In this document: positions 6,488 through 14,246 of the stretch, in pieces | How the letters are laid out: every line of letters begins with the position of its first letter | How positions within the stretch are numbered: position 1 is the stretch's first letter | NCBI GenBank assembly: GCA_009392675.1 | Contig: VFFY01000088.1 | Location: forward strand, 1 to 24,251 | Reading direction: 5' to 3' | Length of the DNA stretch: 24,251 bases | Source: SAR202 cluster bacterium | Lineage (GTDB): Bacteria > Chloroflexota > Dehalococcoidia > Lucifugimonadales > UBA826 | Program-made: the position numbers and the translations under genes | Notes under the pieces: model-generated | The model's input: only the letters and a program-made list of their open reading frames with translations | What the model was told of the DNA's origin: nothing | Database searches by the model: none

Positions 6488-7657
6488 CTATTTGTGCGGT
6501 ATTTCCCAACCTTCTAATCTGTTTAGACCTTCCGCTAGGTCTGTTTCTGAAATTGTGAGAGAAAGACGTACGTAACCTTCTCCACTAGGCCCGTAGCCGT
6601 TTCCTGCAGTCACCACCACGTTTTTCTCCTCTAGGAGTAATTCCGCAAATTCAGCCGAGGTGTATCCAGCTGGAATCTTTGCCCAGATGTACAGGCTGGC
6701 TTTCGGGGGGACCACATTTAATCCAATTTTATTTAGAGTATTTATAACTCTGTCTCGCCTTTTTTGATATATGGCATTTCGAGCGTCAATTTCTTTGTCT
6801 GAGGCCTTCAGGGCTTCTATGCCCATGTATTGGACCGCATTAGGTATGCCTGAATCTAAATTAGATTTCACCACCATGAGTGCATTGATCATATCGGAAT
6901 TACCAACAGCCATCCCCACTCTCCAGCCTGTCATGTTGTAACTTTTAGACAATGAATGAAATTCCAGGCCGATATCCATGGCACCAGGGATTTCAAGGAA
7001 ACTTATAGGTCGATAGCCATCGTAGGCAACTTCGGTGTAACAGGCATCATGCATTATGGCTATGTTGTATTGTTTACCAAAGCTAACAACATCAGCCAAA
7101 TATCCTTTGTCCACAATTGCACCAGTGGGATTATTGGGATAGTTCAACCACATTACCTTAGAATTGTTGGCCACATCCTCTGGAATATCGTCGAGATCAG
7201 GTAACCATCCGTTTTCTTCCTTCAGTGGCATCCAATGGCATTCCCCTCCGGCAAACCAAGTACCTACGGAATAAACTGGATATCCGGGGTCCGGGATTAA
7301 CGCAATGTCTCCAGGGTTTATAAAACATAAGGCAGCATGACCTATGCCTTCTTTCGCTCCGATTAGTGGAAGGACTTCTTTTTCAGCATCCAATGATATG
7401 GAGAAACGTTGCTGGTACCAGTCTGTGACCGCCCTCCGGAATTCTGGCAAACCGTCAGTTTCTGGGTACCGATGATTTGGGGAATCTAAGGCAGTCCTAC
7501 TGAGTTCGGCTATCACGTTGCTAGGAGTTTCTAAATCGGGATCACCAATTCCAAAGGAAATCACATCTATACCCTCTGCTTTTTTGGCAGCGATTTTTCT
7601 GCTTATTTCTACAAAAAGATATGGTGGTACAGTGTCTAATCGCTTTGCGAATTCCAT
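6488..7657 (-). CDS. dapL: LL-diaminopimelate aminotransferase (DapL-like), PLP-dependent class I aminotransferase
   Basis: This enzyme would convert tetrahydrodipicolinate plus glutamate directly to LL-diaminopimelate, bypassing acylated intermediates of lysine synthesis. The 389-residue product is a class I/II aminotransferase with DVISFGIGDPD (31-41), GAKEGIGH (100-107), NYPNNPTGA (172-180), the PLP-stacking or binding region HDACY (203-207), the Schiff-base lysine K238 in SLSKSYN and R246 in GWRVG. The DapL assignment rather than another aspartate-type aminotransferase rests on the match to this subfamily and on dapF, which uses its product, lying 43 bases upstream in the same direction. 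GGAG lies eight bases before the ATG, one of the better Shine-Dalgarno sites here. An alternative is a general amino acid aminotransferase. Confidence 0.88.
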   Translation of the reverse strand: MEFAKRLDTVPPYLFVEISRKIAAKKAEGIDVISFGIGDPDLETPSNVIAELSRTALDSPNHRYPETDGLPEFRRAVTDWYQQRFSISLDAEKEVLPLIGAKEGIGHAALCFINPGDIALIPDPGYPVYSVGTWFAGGECHWMPLKEENGWLPDLDDIPEDVANNSKVMWLNYPNNPTGAIVDKGYLADVVSFGKQYNIAIMHDACYTEVAYDGYRPISFLEIPGAMDIGLEFHSLSKSYNMTGWRVGMAVGNSDMINALMVVKSNLDSGIPNAVQYMGIEALKASDKEIDARNAIYQKRRDRVINTLNKIGLNVVPPKASLYIWAKIPAGYTSAEFAELLLEEKNVVVTAGNGYGPSGEGYVRLSLTISETDLAEGLNRLEGWEIPHK

Positions 7658-7700
7658 TTTTTTAACTCCAGCTTCTAGCTGATTCCTAAATATTTAATTA

Positions 7701-8540
7701 TTATTGGAGAACACCTTTGTATACTGTTTCAATCGGTCCCTCCAATTCTACTTCCCCTACCCCATCCCAACGAACTTTTAAATCTCCACCGGGTAGTTTT
7801 AAGTTAACATCACCCGATGTAATCCCTTTCAATCGGGCTGCTACAGCAACTGCACAGGCTCCAGTACCACAGGCCATCGTGATCCCAGACCCTCTTTCCC
7901 AAACTCTCACTTTGAGTTCTGATGGGGTTAGCACATTTACAATCTCAAAATTTACTTTGTTTGGGAAAATATCGTGATTTTCAATTTTAGGGCCTATCAA
8001 TTCTAAGGGGAAGCTATCCACGTCTTCTTCAATAAAGGCAATAGCATGAGGGTTTCCCATCGATACAAACCCAAGGGATAATTCGTGTGTGTCCACGTCC
8101 AAGGAATAGTCGAGAGTTGGTTCATCAGAGCCAATTTGCACGGGCACATTTTTTGGGACCAAAATAGGAGATCCCATGCTGACTTTAGCACCTATCATTC
8201 GACTATTTTCCAAAATTGGGAAAACGTCCAAATCGCCTGCCATTGTCTCCACTGTGATCACTTGTGAGTCACCGTTTATTAAACCTTCATCCCTAGCAAA
8301 ACCAACCAGGCATCGTATTCCGTTCCCACACATCTCTCCTTCTGAACCATCAGCGTTGAACATACGCATTTTTAGGTCTGAGTTGTTAGATGATGGGCAT
8401 GCAACAATGAGGCCATCCGATCCTATGCCTTTGTGTCTGTCGCTCACAATTTGAGATATGTGTTTCCAGTCAAGGTCATATTCAAACCCGTTTACATAAA
8501 CGTAGTCATTTCCGGCTCCATGCATTTTGGTGAATTTCAT
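7701..8540 (-). CDS. dapF: Diaminopimelate epimerase
   Basis: DapF interconverts LL- and meso-diaminopimelate, the penultimate step to lysine and the source of the peptidoglycan crosslinking residue where that is used. The 279-residue product has the normal length. Both catalytic cysteines are present: C71 in EMCGNGIRC and C224 in MACGTGACA. Other conserved segments are MHGAGNDYVYV (6-16), GIGSDGLIV (38-46), MRMFNADGSEGEMCGNG, GNPHAI (162-167) and VRVWERGSG (211-219). The ATG at 8540 has AGAAG a few bases upstream. It lies between miaA and dapL, and the pair dapF-dapL forms a two-step lysine module. Confidence 0.98.
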   Translation of the reverse strand: MKFTKMHGAGNDYVYVNGFEYDLDWKHISQIVSDRHKGIGSDGLIVACPSSNNSDLKMRMFNADGSEGEMCGNGIRCLVGFARDEGLINGDSQVITVETMAGDLDVFPILENSRMIGAKVSMGSPILVPKNVPVQIGSDEPTLDYSLDVDTHELSLGFVSMGNPHAIAFIEEDVDSFPLELIGPKIENHDIFPNKVNFEIVNVLTPSELKVRVWERGSGITMACGTGACAVAVAARLKGITSGDVNLKLPGGDLKVRWDGVGEVELEGPIETVYKGVLQ

Positions 8541-8623
8541 ATCTAACTTCTACTTAACTGGGTGTTGGATTAAGTGGTAGGAATTCTAACATCGAATGGA
8601 TTTTATAGGCATGCGAAAGTTGT

Positions 8624-9532
8624 TTAATTCATTAAACACGATATTTTACTGGATATTTCAGAAGTGTTTAACTCATGGGAATCAAACCAGGTTGTTGACC
8701 TGTCAATCCTTCTGAACCAGTTATTCTGGGTGCGTATAAGTCTGTGGGTACGTGACTTTATTTTTGATATGCAAAATTGCCAGGTTGAATTTCCATGGAG
8801 GTACTCTGATATTTCCCTGTATCCAATACCACTCATAGATGGAAGGTCCATACCATACCCATAGTCTAGCAATTTTTGGGTTTCCGAAATCCATCCATTT
8901 CTAATCATACCGTCCGCTCTTGCATCAACTCTTGGGTATAGCAGCGTCCTGGGTATTTGAATACCGAACACAGACAGGTTTAGTGTATTTTGAATGTCGG
9001 GTTTCGGTGCTGGCAGTGTGCATCTATCATCGTAGTAGATTTTTTCTAGTGCCCTCATGACTCTTCTTGAATTGCCTAAATCGATGGTCTGAGCTACGTC
9101 TGGGGAAGTATTGGTTAATTCTTCTACTAGGTTATCCAAACCTAACTTTGATAAGCGATCAGATAGGTGTTTTCTTATCTCTGGGTTTGGAGGGCCACCG
9201 GTTAAAGTCCAATTTTCCAAGAAAGCCAGAAGGTATTGGCCTGTTCCTCCAACAAGGATTGGAACTTTGCCCCTAGACTGTATCTCGAGCGCGGTATTGG
9301 ACACCAGTTCCTTGAATTCAAAAACACTGAAACTTTCATCGGGGTATTTAAAATCGAATAAATGATGGGGAACGGACTTCATATCTTGTTCGTTGGGTTT
9401 AGCTGTTCCAATAGTCATTCCTTTGTAGATTTGACGACTATCGGCGTTGATAATTTCACCGTCCAATTGATGAGCGATATTGATCCCAATCTGGCTTTTC
9501 CCGGTACCTGTCGCCCCTAGTATCACTATCAT
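8624..9532 (-). CDS. miaA: tRNA dimethylallyltransferase MiaA
   Basis: MiaA transfers a dimethylallyl group to A37 of tRNAs reading codons that begin with U. The 302-residue product has the P-loop GATGTGKS (6-13), the DSRQIYKGM motif (31-39) with its catalytic aspartate, HHLFDF (56-61), GGTGQY (95-100) and the C-terminal RTHRLIRTQNNWFRR region. Length and order of motifs are normal. Its ATG overlaps the tpiA stop in an ATGA at 9529-9532, so translation is probably coupled to tpiA. It is followed after 83 bases by dapF. The dimethylallyl donor comes from the same isoprenoid pathway as the substrates of the prenyl synthetase homologue at 13254. Confidence 0.97.
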   Translation of the reverse strand: MIVILGATGTGKSQIGINIAHQLDGEIINADSRQIYKGMTIGTAKPNEQDMKSVPHHLFDFKYPDESFSVFEFKELVSNTALEIQSRGKVPILVGGTGQYLLAFLENWTLTGGPPNPEIRKHLSDRLSKLGLDNLVEELTNTSPDVAQTIDLGNSRRVMRALEKIYYDDRCTLPAPKPDIQNTLNLSVFGIQIPRTLLYPRVDARADGMIRNGWISETQKLLDYGYGMDLPSMSGIGYREISEYLHGNSTWQFCISKIKSRTHRLIRTQNNWFRRIDRSTTWFDSHELNTSEISSKISCLMN

Positions 9533-10275
9533 TTTAAATTCTGGGGATCTGATGCCTTCTTTACAATTTTTAGGAAACTATCCACGGTGAGGCTTTCTCC
9601 ACCGACCAAGACTCCGTCTATTCCTTCAAGCGACAAGAATGAGCTCACGTTCTTGGCATTTACACTACCCCCATACAACACTGGGATATCAGAAGAGCCC
9701 TGAATTGCAGAAACCATTTTACGGATGGTTTCGGCTGTGTTTTTGACTTCCTCGGTGTCGGCGGAAATCCCCGTGCCTATGGCGTCAGTTGGCTCGTATG
9801 CGATTAAATATTTGCCCTGCCGACGTATATGGTCGTGGATAGACTCTAATTGGGCTTTGATCCCAGAATATGGATCAAAGGCTGTTCCGTTTCCTTTGGT
9901 TACACATATAACGGGAACCAAACCCAGCTCAATTGCTTCTGTAGCTTTTAGGGCAACCATTTCATTCGTTTCCCCTAATATGGCTCTCCTTTCTGAATGC
10001 CCAAGCAGGACGTAGTCACAAAACTTACTTAAATTAGAAGCAGAAATAGAACCGGTAAGACTACTGGTTTTATCCATAGGACCATCCTGAGCACCTATCT
10101 TGACGATAGATAGCGAATCCAAAATAGACTTTACTCCTAACAAGGAGATATCGTCTGGAAATATAACTATTTCAATATTTAAATATTGATGCACCAGTCG
10201 TGAATATATACCCTCAGCCAACCTTTTACTGGATTCTGAAGATAGTTTATTTTTCCAGTTTGCTAATATATACAT
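9529..10275 (-). CDS. tpiA: Triosephosphate isomerase, divergent
   Basis: TpiA interconverts dihydroxyacetone phosphate and glyceraldehyde 3-phosphate. The 248-residue product keeps the catalytic residues N6 and K8 (ANWKN), H93 (LGHSERR) and E161 (AYEPTDAIGTG), and the phosphate-gripping GTG and YGGSVNAKN (201-209). It departs from the usual sequence in two places: the loop-6 hinge normally reading EPVWAIGTG is EPTDAIGTG, and the usual CIGE motif is CVTKG (124-128). It is first in a minus-strand run with miaA, dapF, dapL and hflX. The ATG at 10275 has no Shine-Dalgarno; a perfect 12-base palindrome, ACTTTTAAAAGT, sits at 10294-10305, 18 bases upstream. Function is well supported, although catalytic loop behaviour may differ. 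Confidence 0.94.
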   Translation of the reverse strand: MYILANWKNKLSSESSKRLAEGIYSRLVHQYLNIEIVIFPDDISLLGVKSILDSLSIVKIGAQDGPMDKTSSLTGSISASNLSKFCDYVLLGHSERRAILGETNEMVALKATEAIELGLVPVICVTKGNGTAFDPYSGIKAQLESIHDHIRRQGKYLIAYEPTDAIGTGISADTEEVKNTAETIRKMVSAIQGSSDIPVLYGGSVNAKNVSSFLSLEGIDGVLVGGESLTVDSFLKIVKKASDPQNLK

Positions 10276-10832
10276 ATATTTTGATATTTAATTACTTTTA
10301 AAAGTGCTTCTGTTACTACTTTAACATCCTACTAAATATTCTATTGGAAGGCATTGTTTTACTTCTTAAAAGGGTTTGAATATCAAATTTCAAGGATTTG
10401 AGCTCTAATTTTGATATGTGTCGACTATAGTATAAATTGTAGGTAATTTATTGTTTAGTTTTGAATAATTGCGGTCACTTTAATCCACATATCAAGCAAC
10501 TTATGGGGTTTGCTCAATCGGCAGGAGAAGTAGTAAAAGGAGTTGGGAATTATAGAAAAACGGCCTACATATATGGTGATAAACATTGATCATTGAAAAA
10601 TATCGACCCTGGGATGTTTCGTTACCCAGTAATAGTGCAAATTTGTATGCTCTATTGAGCTAATTATATTTGTAATTTAACCAAATCGTATATTAAGAAC
10701 TTAAATTAGTGTAATATTTATAACAGCTACAATTTCATGTTTATTTTTGGTTTAAATCAAAGAATATGAGTTCATATCTAAGGTGATATGAACTATATAA
10801 GTGTGGATGTACAGGCAATATTAGGATCCAAG
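10276..10832 (-). other. 557-base AT-rich intergenic region between apgM and tpiA
   Basis: No open reading frame here looks protein-like. The longest plausible one, ATG 10503 to TGA 10589 on the plus strand, gives only 28 residues and has no Shine-Dalgarno. No tRNA, rRNA or recognised small RNA is seen. Visible structure is the palindrome at 10294-10305 near tpiA, a short CTGGG/CCCAG inverted repeat around 10612-10640, and a perfect hairpin at 10769-10794. The part next to tpiA presumably contains the tpiA promoter, but I see no convincing -35/-10 pair. Confidence 0.7.
10769..10794 (-). terminator. Perfect 10-bp hairpin downstream of apgM
   Basis: AGTTCATATC (10769-10778) is the exact reverse complement of GATATGAACT (10785-10794) with a 6-base loop. 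It lies 38 bases past the apgM stop, the end of the tsaC-pgk-apgM run. The stem is AT-rich and no clean T run follows on the minus strand, so termination, RNA 3'-end protection or an operator are all possible. Confidence 0.35.
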
Positions 10833-12044
10833 TTAGGGTCCAAATTTATTTAGCTTACCCGCGTGCGATAGAACCAGTAACATGAGTTCTTCGGCCCTGA
10901 TGTTCCCTATCGTGCCCTCTCGACAGCTGTTTTCTGTGAACTGGCCTCCGACCTTACCCTGGGATAATGTGGAGTTGATCAGAAAGGGTACAGGATGCCA
11001 ACTGTGAGAAGAGATATAGGATGGTGTTGAATGGTCTCCACAGATCACTATTACATCAGGTTCTAATTGGATAATTCTTTCAAGTTTTTTATCGAACTCT
11101 TCCAGCATAGCCACTTTTTGGCTAAAGTTACCGTCCTCCCCTGCACTATCCGCAGGTTTGTAATGCAGGAAAAAATAATCATAACCTTGAGAGAAGTTCC
11201 TTTCTAAGGTCTTGATTTCGTCCTCAAAAGTTTGATTCGAGTTTAGTACCTCCATACCCAAAAGGCCTGCAACTCCTCTATACATTGGGTAGGCAGCTAT
11301 CGCTGCAGGATTCAGAGCGTAGGATGAGCCGAAATGTGGCAAATCAGGTATATTTGAGAAGCCGCGCAGTAAGACGCCGTTCGCACTTCCTTTGTGTTCG
11401 GTGAGAATTTCCATACTTCTTTGGGTAAAAAGATTAACTGCCAGTGCTGTCCCAGTCCCTCCCTCAGAGGTTGGATTCGAGACGAAAGGTGCAATACCTG
11501 TAATTTGGGGATCGGTGTCTGAAACATCGGGAGAAGAGGTTTCTCCCTTGAAAACCAAAACAAACCTGTAATCCATAACGGGATATATTTCGATTCCGAA
11601 TCCTGGAATCTCAATTTGCTTGAGCAGCTCTACTAGTTCCATGCACTCTTTAGTTGTAATTCTGCCTGCACGTCTATCCAAAATTTTGCCATCAGCGTCT
11701 AAAAGGCAAAAATTCCCTCTTGCGGCTACGTCCCCCTTCCCTATAGGGGCCCCTATTCCTAACCCTTCCAGCACTCCTCGACCTAAGAGATATTTAACAG
11801 GGTTATATCCAAACAAAGCCATGTGCCCGGGGCCACTGCCAGGCGTTATACCCGGAAGAACTGGAGTGCTTACACCGCAGGAACTATTAGCAGCTAGCCT
11901 GTCTAGGTTTGGCAGCACAGCAGCCTCTAGTTCAGATTGGCCTGTTGAAGGATCAGTCATCCCACCTAAACCATCGACAACTATCATGACGATTTTAGAG
12001 GCAGTTTGTTTCCTGATACTAGATAAATATTGGAAATCGATCAT
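10833..12044 (-). CDS. apgM: 2,3-bisphosphoglycerate-independent phosphoglycerate mutase, archaeal type
   Basis: ApgM interconverts 3- and 2-phosphoglycerate using two metal ions and a phosphoserine intermediate. The 403-residue product matches the archaeal-type family rather than the longer bacterial GpmI. Visible signatures are the metal-binding IVMIVVDGLGG with D24, the TPGSGPGHMALFGY segment with the likely phosphorylated S70 and H74, GRGVLEGLG, the ARGNFCLLD and DRRAGR segments, FLHYKPADSAGEDGN and the second metal site VICGDHSTP. AAGGA lies just ahead of the ATG. Only six bases separate it from pgk, the preceding enzyme of glycolysis, so the two are surely cotranscribed. It is last in its run and is followed by the large gap. 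Confidence 0.96.
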   Translation of the reverse strand: MIDFQYLSSIRKQTASKIVMIVVDGLGGMTDPSTGQSELEAAVLPNLDRLAANSSCGVSTPVLPGITPGSGPGHMALFGYNPVKYLLGRGVLEGLGIGAPIGKGDVAARGNFCLLDADGKILDRRAGRITTKECMELVELLKQIEIPGFGIEIYPVMDYRFVLVFKGETSSPDVSDTDPQITGIAPFVSNPTSEGGTGTALAVNLFTQRSMEILTEHKGSANGVLLRGFSNIPDLPHFGSSYALNPAAIAAYPMYRGVAGLLGMEVLNSNQTFEDEIKTLERNFSQGYDYFFLHYKPADSAGEDGNFSQKVAMLEEFDKKLERIIQLEPDVIVICGDHSTPSYISSHSWHPVPFLINSTLSQGKVGGQFTENSCREGTIGNIRAEELMLLVLSHAGKLNKFGP

Positions 12045-12050
12045 AATTCC

Positions 12051-13250
12051 TTAACCTTCTGTCTTATCACGTAGCGAAGCTACTCCTGGTAATTCCTTAC
12101 CTTCCAACAGTTCTAGAGATGCCCCCCCACCGGTAGAGACATGCGTCATTTGGGCCTGAAGACCAAAAAAATTCACAGCAGCTACCGTTGAACCTCCACC
12201 AATTATCGATAACATACTCCCATTTGCCAATGCCTTCGCCACTGAATGGGTGCCAGCCCTAGCTTTTTCCCATTCATATACTCCCATGGGCCCATTCCAA
12301 AGAATCGTTTCACTTTTTTGGATAATAGATGAGTAATAATCAGCGGTTGTGGGCCCTATATCTACAATAATGTCGTCATCGTCCAAATCACCAACTGATT
12401 TTGCAAGGAAATCGGAATCCTTTAGGAAAGTTTTAACCACTACCACATCAATAGGCAGAATTAAGTTCACGTTGTTTGAAGTTTTTTCGTTTAACAAGGC
12501 CTGTGCAAGGCCAATAAAATCAGCTTCTATCGATGAATTTCCGATTTCTTTATTTGAGGCTGCCAGAAAGGTGGCAGCCATTCCTCCCCCAATACAAATG
12601 TTGCTTGCTATCTTCGTTAGGCGATTAACGACATTAATTTTATCTGATACCTTCGCTCCTCCCAACATAGCCGTGAAAGGCAATTTGGGGTTTTTCAGGG
12701 CATTTTCTAAATAAGTAACCTCCTTATCCAAAAGTAGACCGGCATATGAAGGCAAGAATTTTGTTATACCCGAAGTGGAGGCATGGGCACGGTGAGCCGC
12801 ACCAAAGGCATCGTTTATGAAAACTTCGGCTAATTCTGATAGCTGCTCTGCAAAAGCAAGATTGTTTTCTTCTTCCCCTCTATGAAACCGCAAATTTTCT
12901 AATAGTAGAATTTCACCCTTACCCAACTTGGAGGCAGTTGCTGCGGCTTCTTCTGATACGCAATCTTCAACAAACTGTATCTTTTGTTCTAGGATTTCTC
13001 CTAATCTTGTTGCGATTGGTTTTAAGGACAATCCAGGGTATCGCTTACCTTCGGGACGTCCTAGATGGGAGCACAATACCAATGAACAACCCTTGTTTAT
13101 TAAATGTTTTAAAGTCGGTATCGAAGCCTTTATTCGAGTATCGTCGGATATGGTGCTAGTTCCTTCCTGCAAAGGAACATTGTAATCAACTCTCACTAAA
13201 GCCCTTTGGCCAGATATTTCAACATCTTCAATGGTTAGCTTGGAGTTCAT
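12051..13250 (-). CDS. pgk: Phosphoglycerate kinase
   Basis: Pgk transfers phosphate from 1,3-bisphosphoglycerate to ADP. The 399-residue product has normal length and all the substrate-binding landmarks: RVDYNVP (20-26), SHLGRP (61-66), LENLRFHRGEE (117-127), FINDAFGAAHRAHAST (144-159), LGGAKVSDK (196-204), GGGMAATF (221-228) and NGPMGVYE (319-326). The nucleotide-site motif that usually reads GGGDT or GGGDS is GGGST (351-355), so S354 replaces the aspartate that contacts the metal-nucleotide in well-studied enzymes. Whether this is common in the lineage I cannot tell. GAGGA, inside the last codons of the upstream prenyl synthetase homologue, lies seven bases before the ATG; the two genes are three bases apart. 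apgM follows after six bases. Confidence 0.97.
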   Translation of the reverse strand: MNSKLTIEDVEISGQRALVRVDYNVPLQEGTSTISDDTRIKASIPTLKHLINKGCSLVLCSHLGRPEGKRYPGLSLKPIATRLGEILEQKIQFVEDCVSEEAAATASKLGKGEILLLENLRFHRGEEENNLAFAEQLSELAEVFINDAFGAAHRAHASTSGITKFLPSYAGLLLDKEVTYLENALKNPKLPFTAMLGGAKVSDKINVVNRLTKIASNICIGGGMAATFLAASNKEIGNSSIEADFIGLAQALLNEKTSNNVNLILPIDVVVVKTFLKDSDFLAKSVGDLDDDDIIVDIGPTTADYYSSIIQKSETILWNGPMGVYEWEKARAGTHSVAKALANGSMLSIIGGGSTVAAVNFFGLQAQMTHVSTGGGASLELLEGKELPGVASLRDKTEG

Positions 13251-13253
13251 TCT

Positions 13254-14240
13254 TTATTCCTCGAGAATTTTTTCCAAATAATCGATTAAACTCCCCGCCT
13301 GATTATTGGGGAAATTATTTTTTACGATGGATAAAGCTTCGTCCTTGATGGTGGTATATCGCAGTTTCGCTGGTTCTTTACCTCCCAGATCACTAAGGAC
13401 ATCAAGCACTGCGTCAAGATCAGAATCCTCGAGAACTCGTTTAAAATAGACGTCACCTAATTTTCTTTTCTGAGACGGTGTAGCTTTTTCCATAGCAGCA
13501 ATCACAGGAAATAATTTTTTCTTGTTCAAAAAATCTATTTTTTGGCTTGAATCGGAGCCCCAGATCTGATTTATATCTAATTTTATTTGCTTCGCTTGCC
13601 CAATCAAGTGACCTGACTGAAACAAACCTTCACATGCTTTGGAAGTGAGTCCAGATAACCCTGCCGCCATTGAGAGAGCAGAGCCGTACAAAGCTCCTGT
13701 TTTTTGGCCAGCCATCTCGAGATAAGCTGTTACAGAAGTATCAATTCTTTCTTGCATTTCCAAGTCTCTATATCGGCCCTCAAAAGTCACCAAGGCTCCT
13801 TTGTCTAGAAAAGACAAGGCTGCATGAGAGGTGCGATCTGAAAAATGCTGCTTATCTAAGTTCAAAAGGGCTATTCTAGCTATGGAATGCATTCCATCTC
13901 CGGCATTAATAGCTTGTGCTGGACCCCAAACCCACCAAAGGGAATCTTGCCCATTCCGAGTAGGGTTTCCAGATTGCACGTCGTCATGGATCTCACAAAA
14001 CGCGTTAAGCATCTCTATAGACATAGCGGCAGGTAGGGTTAACAAAGGATTTCCCCCCAGGGTTTCAACAGCGATTTGTAACAACATTCCGTGGACTCTT
14101 TTGGGGATGGTGAGACCAGGATCTAAACCGTGGATTCCTAGATGATACGAAAGCATATCGTAGAGCGGTAAAGACTTTGAATCCAGATAATCTTTCATCA
14201 AGCGATTAATTTCCGCTTGTATTTGATCTTTTGGTTCCAT
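13254..14240 (-). CDS. Polyprenyl synthetase family protein with degenerate aspartate motifs
   Basis: The 328-residue, largely helical product has the layout of trans-isoprenyl diphosphate synthases: helices around FCEIHDDVQSGN (81-92), QKTGALYGSALSMAAGL (179-195) and GQAKQIKLDINQIWG (214-228), then KKKLFPVI (240-247). The catalytic motifs are altered. The first aspartate-rich motif is DDVQS (86-90) instead of DDxxD and is followed by RNG instead of RRG. The second is LDINQ (221-225), keeping one of three aspartates. Such an enzyme normally condenses isopentenyl diphosphate units to make geranylgeranyl or longer chains. Here activity may be changed, dependent on a partner subunit, or lost. 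It lies between tsaC (six bases) and pgk (three bases). I am confident of the fold family, not of catalysis. Confidence 0.85.
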   Translation of the reverse strand: MEPKDQIQAEINRLMKDYLDSKSLPLYDMLSYHLGIHGLDPGLTIPKRVHGMLLQIAVETLGGNPLLTLPAAMSIEMLNAFCEIHDDVQSGNPTRNGQDSLWWVWGPAQAINAGDGMHSIARIALLNLDKQHFSDRTSHAALSFLDKGALVTFEGRYRDLEMQERIDTSVTAYLEMAGQKTGALYGSALSMAAGLSGLTSKACEGLFQSGHLIGQAKQIKLDINQIWGSDSSQKIDFLNKKKLFPVIAAMEKATPSQKRKLGDVYFKRVLEDSDLDAVLDVLSDLGGKEPAKLRYTTIKDEALSIVKNNFPNNQAGSLIDYLEKILEE

Positions 14241-14246
14241 ACCGGC

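Noticed and set aside
10172..10189. An 18-base perfect palindrome, TCAATATTTAAATATTGA, whose core also occurs at 15-28.
   Set aside because: Both lie in coding sequence and encode the same tetrapeptide YLNI with the same AT-rich codons (in tpiA and the yyaL-like gene). Coincidence explains the match.
10503..10589. A 28-residue frame in the large gap, beginning MGFAQSAGEVVKGVGNYRKT.
   Set aside because: No ribosome-binding site, no recognisable motif and very short; kept only as part of the gap description.
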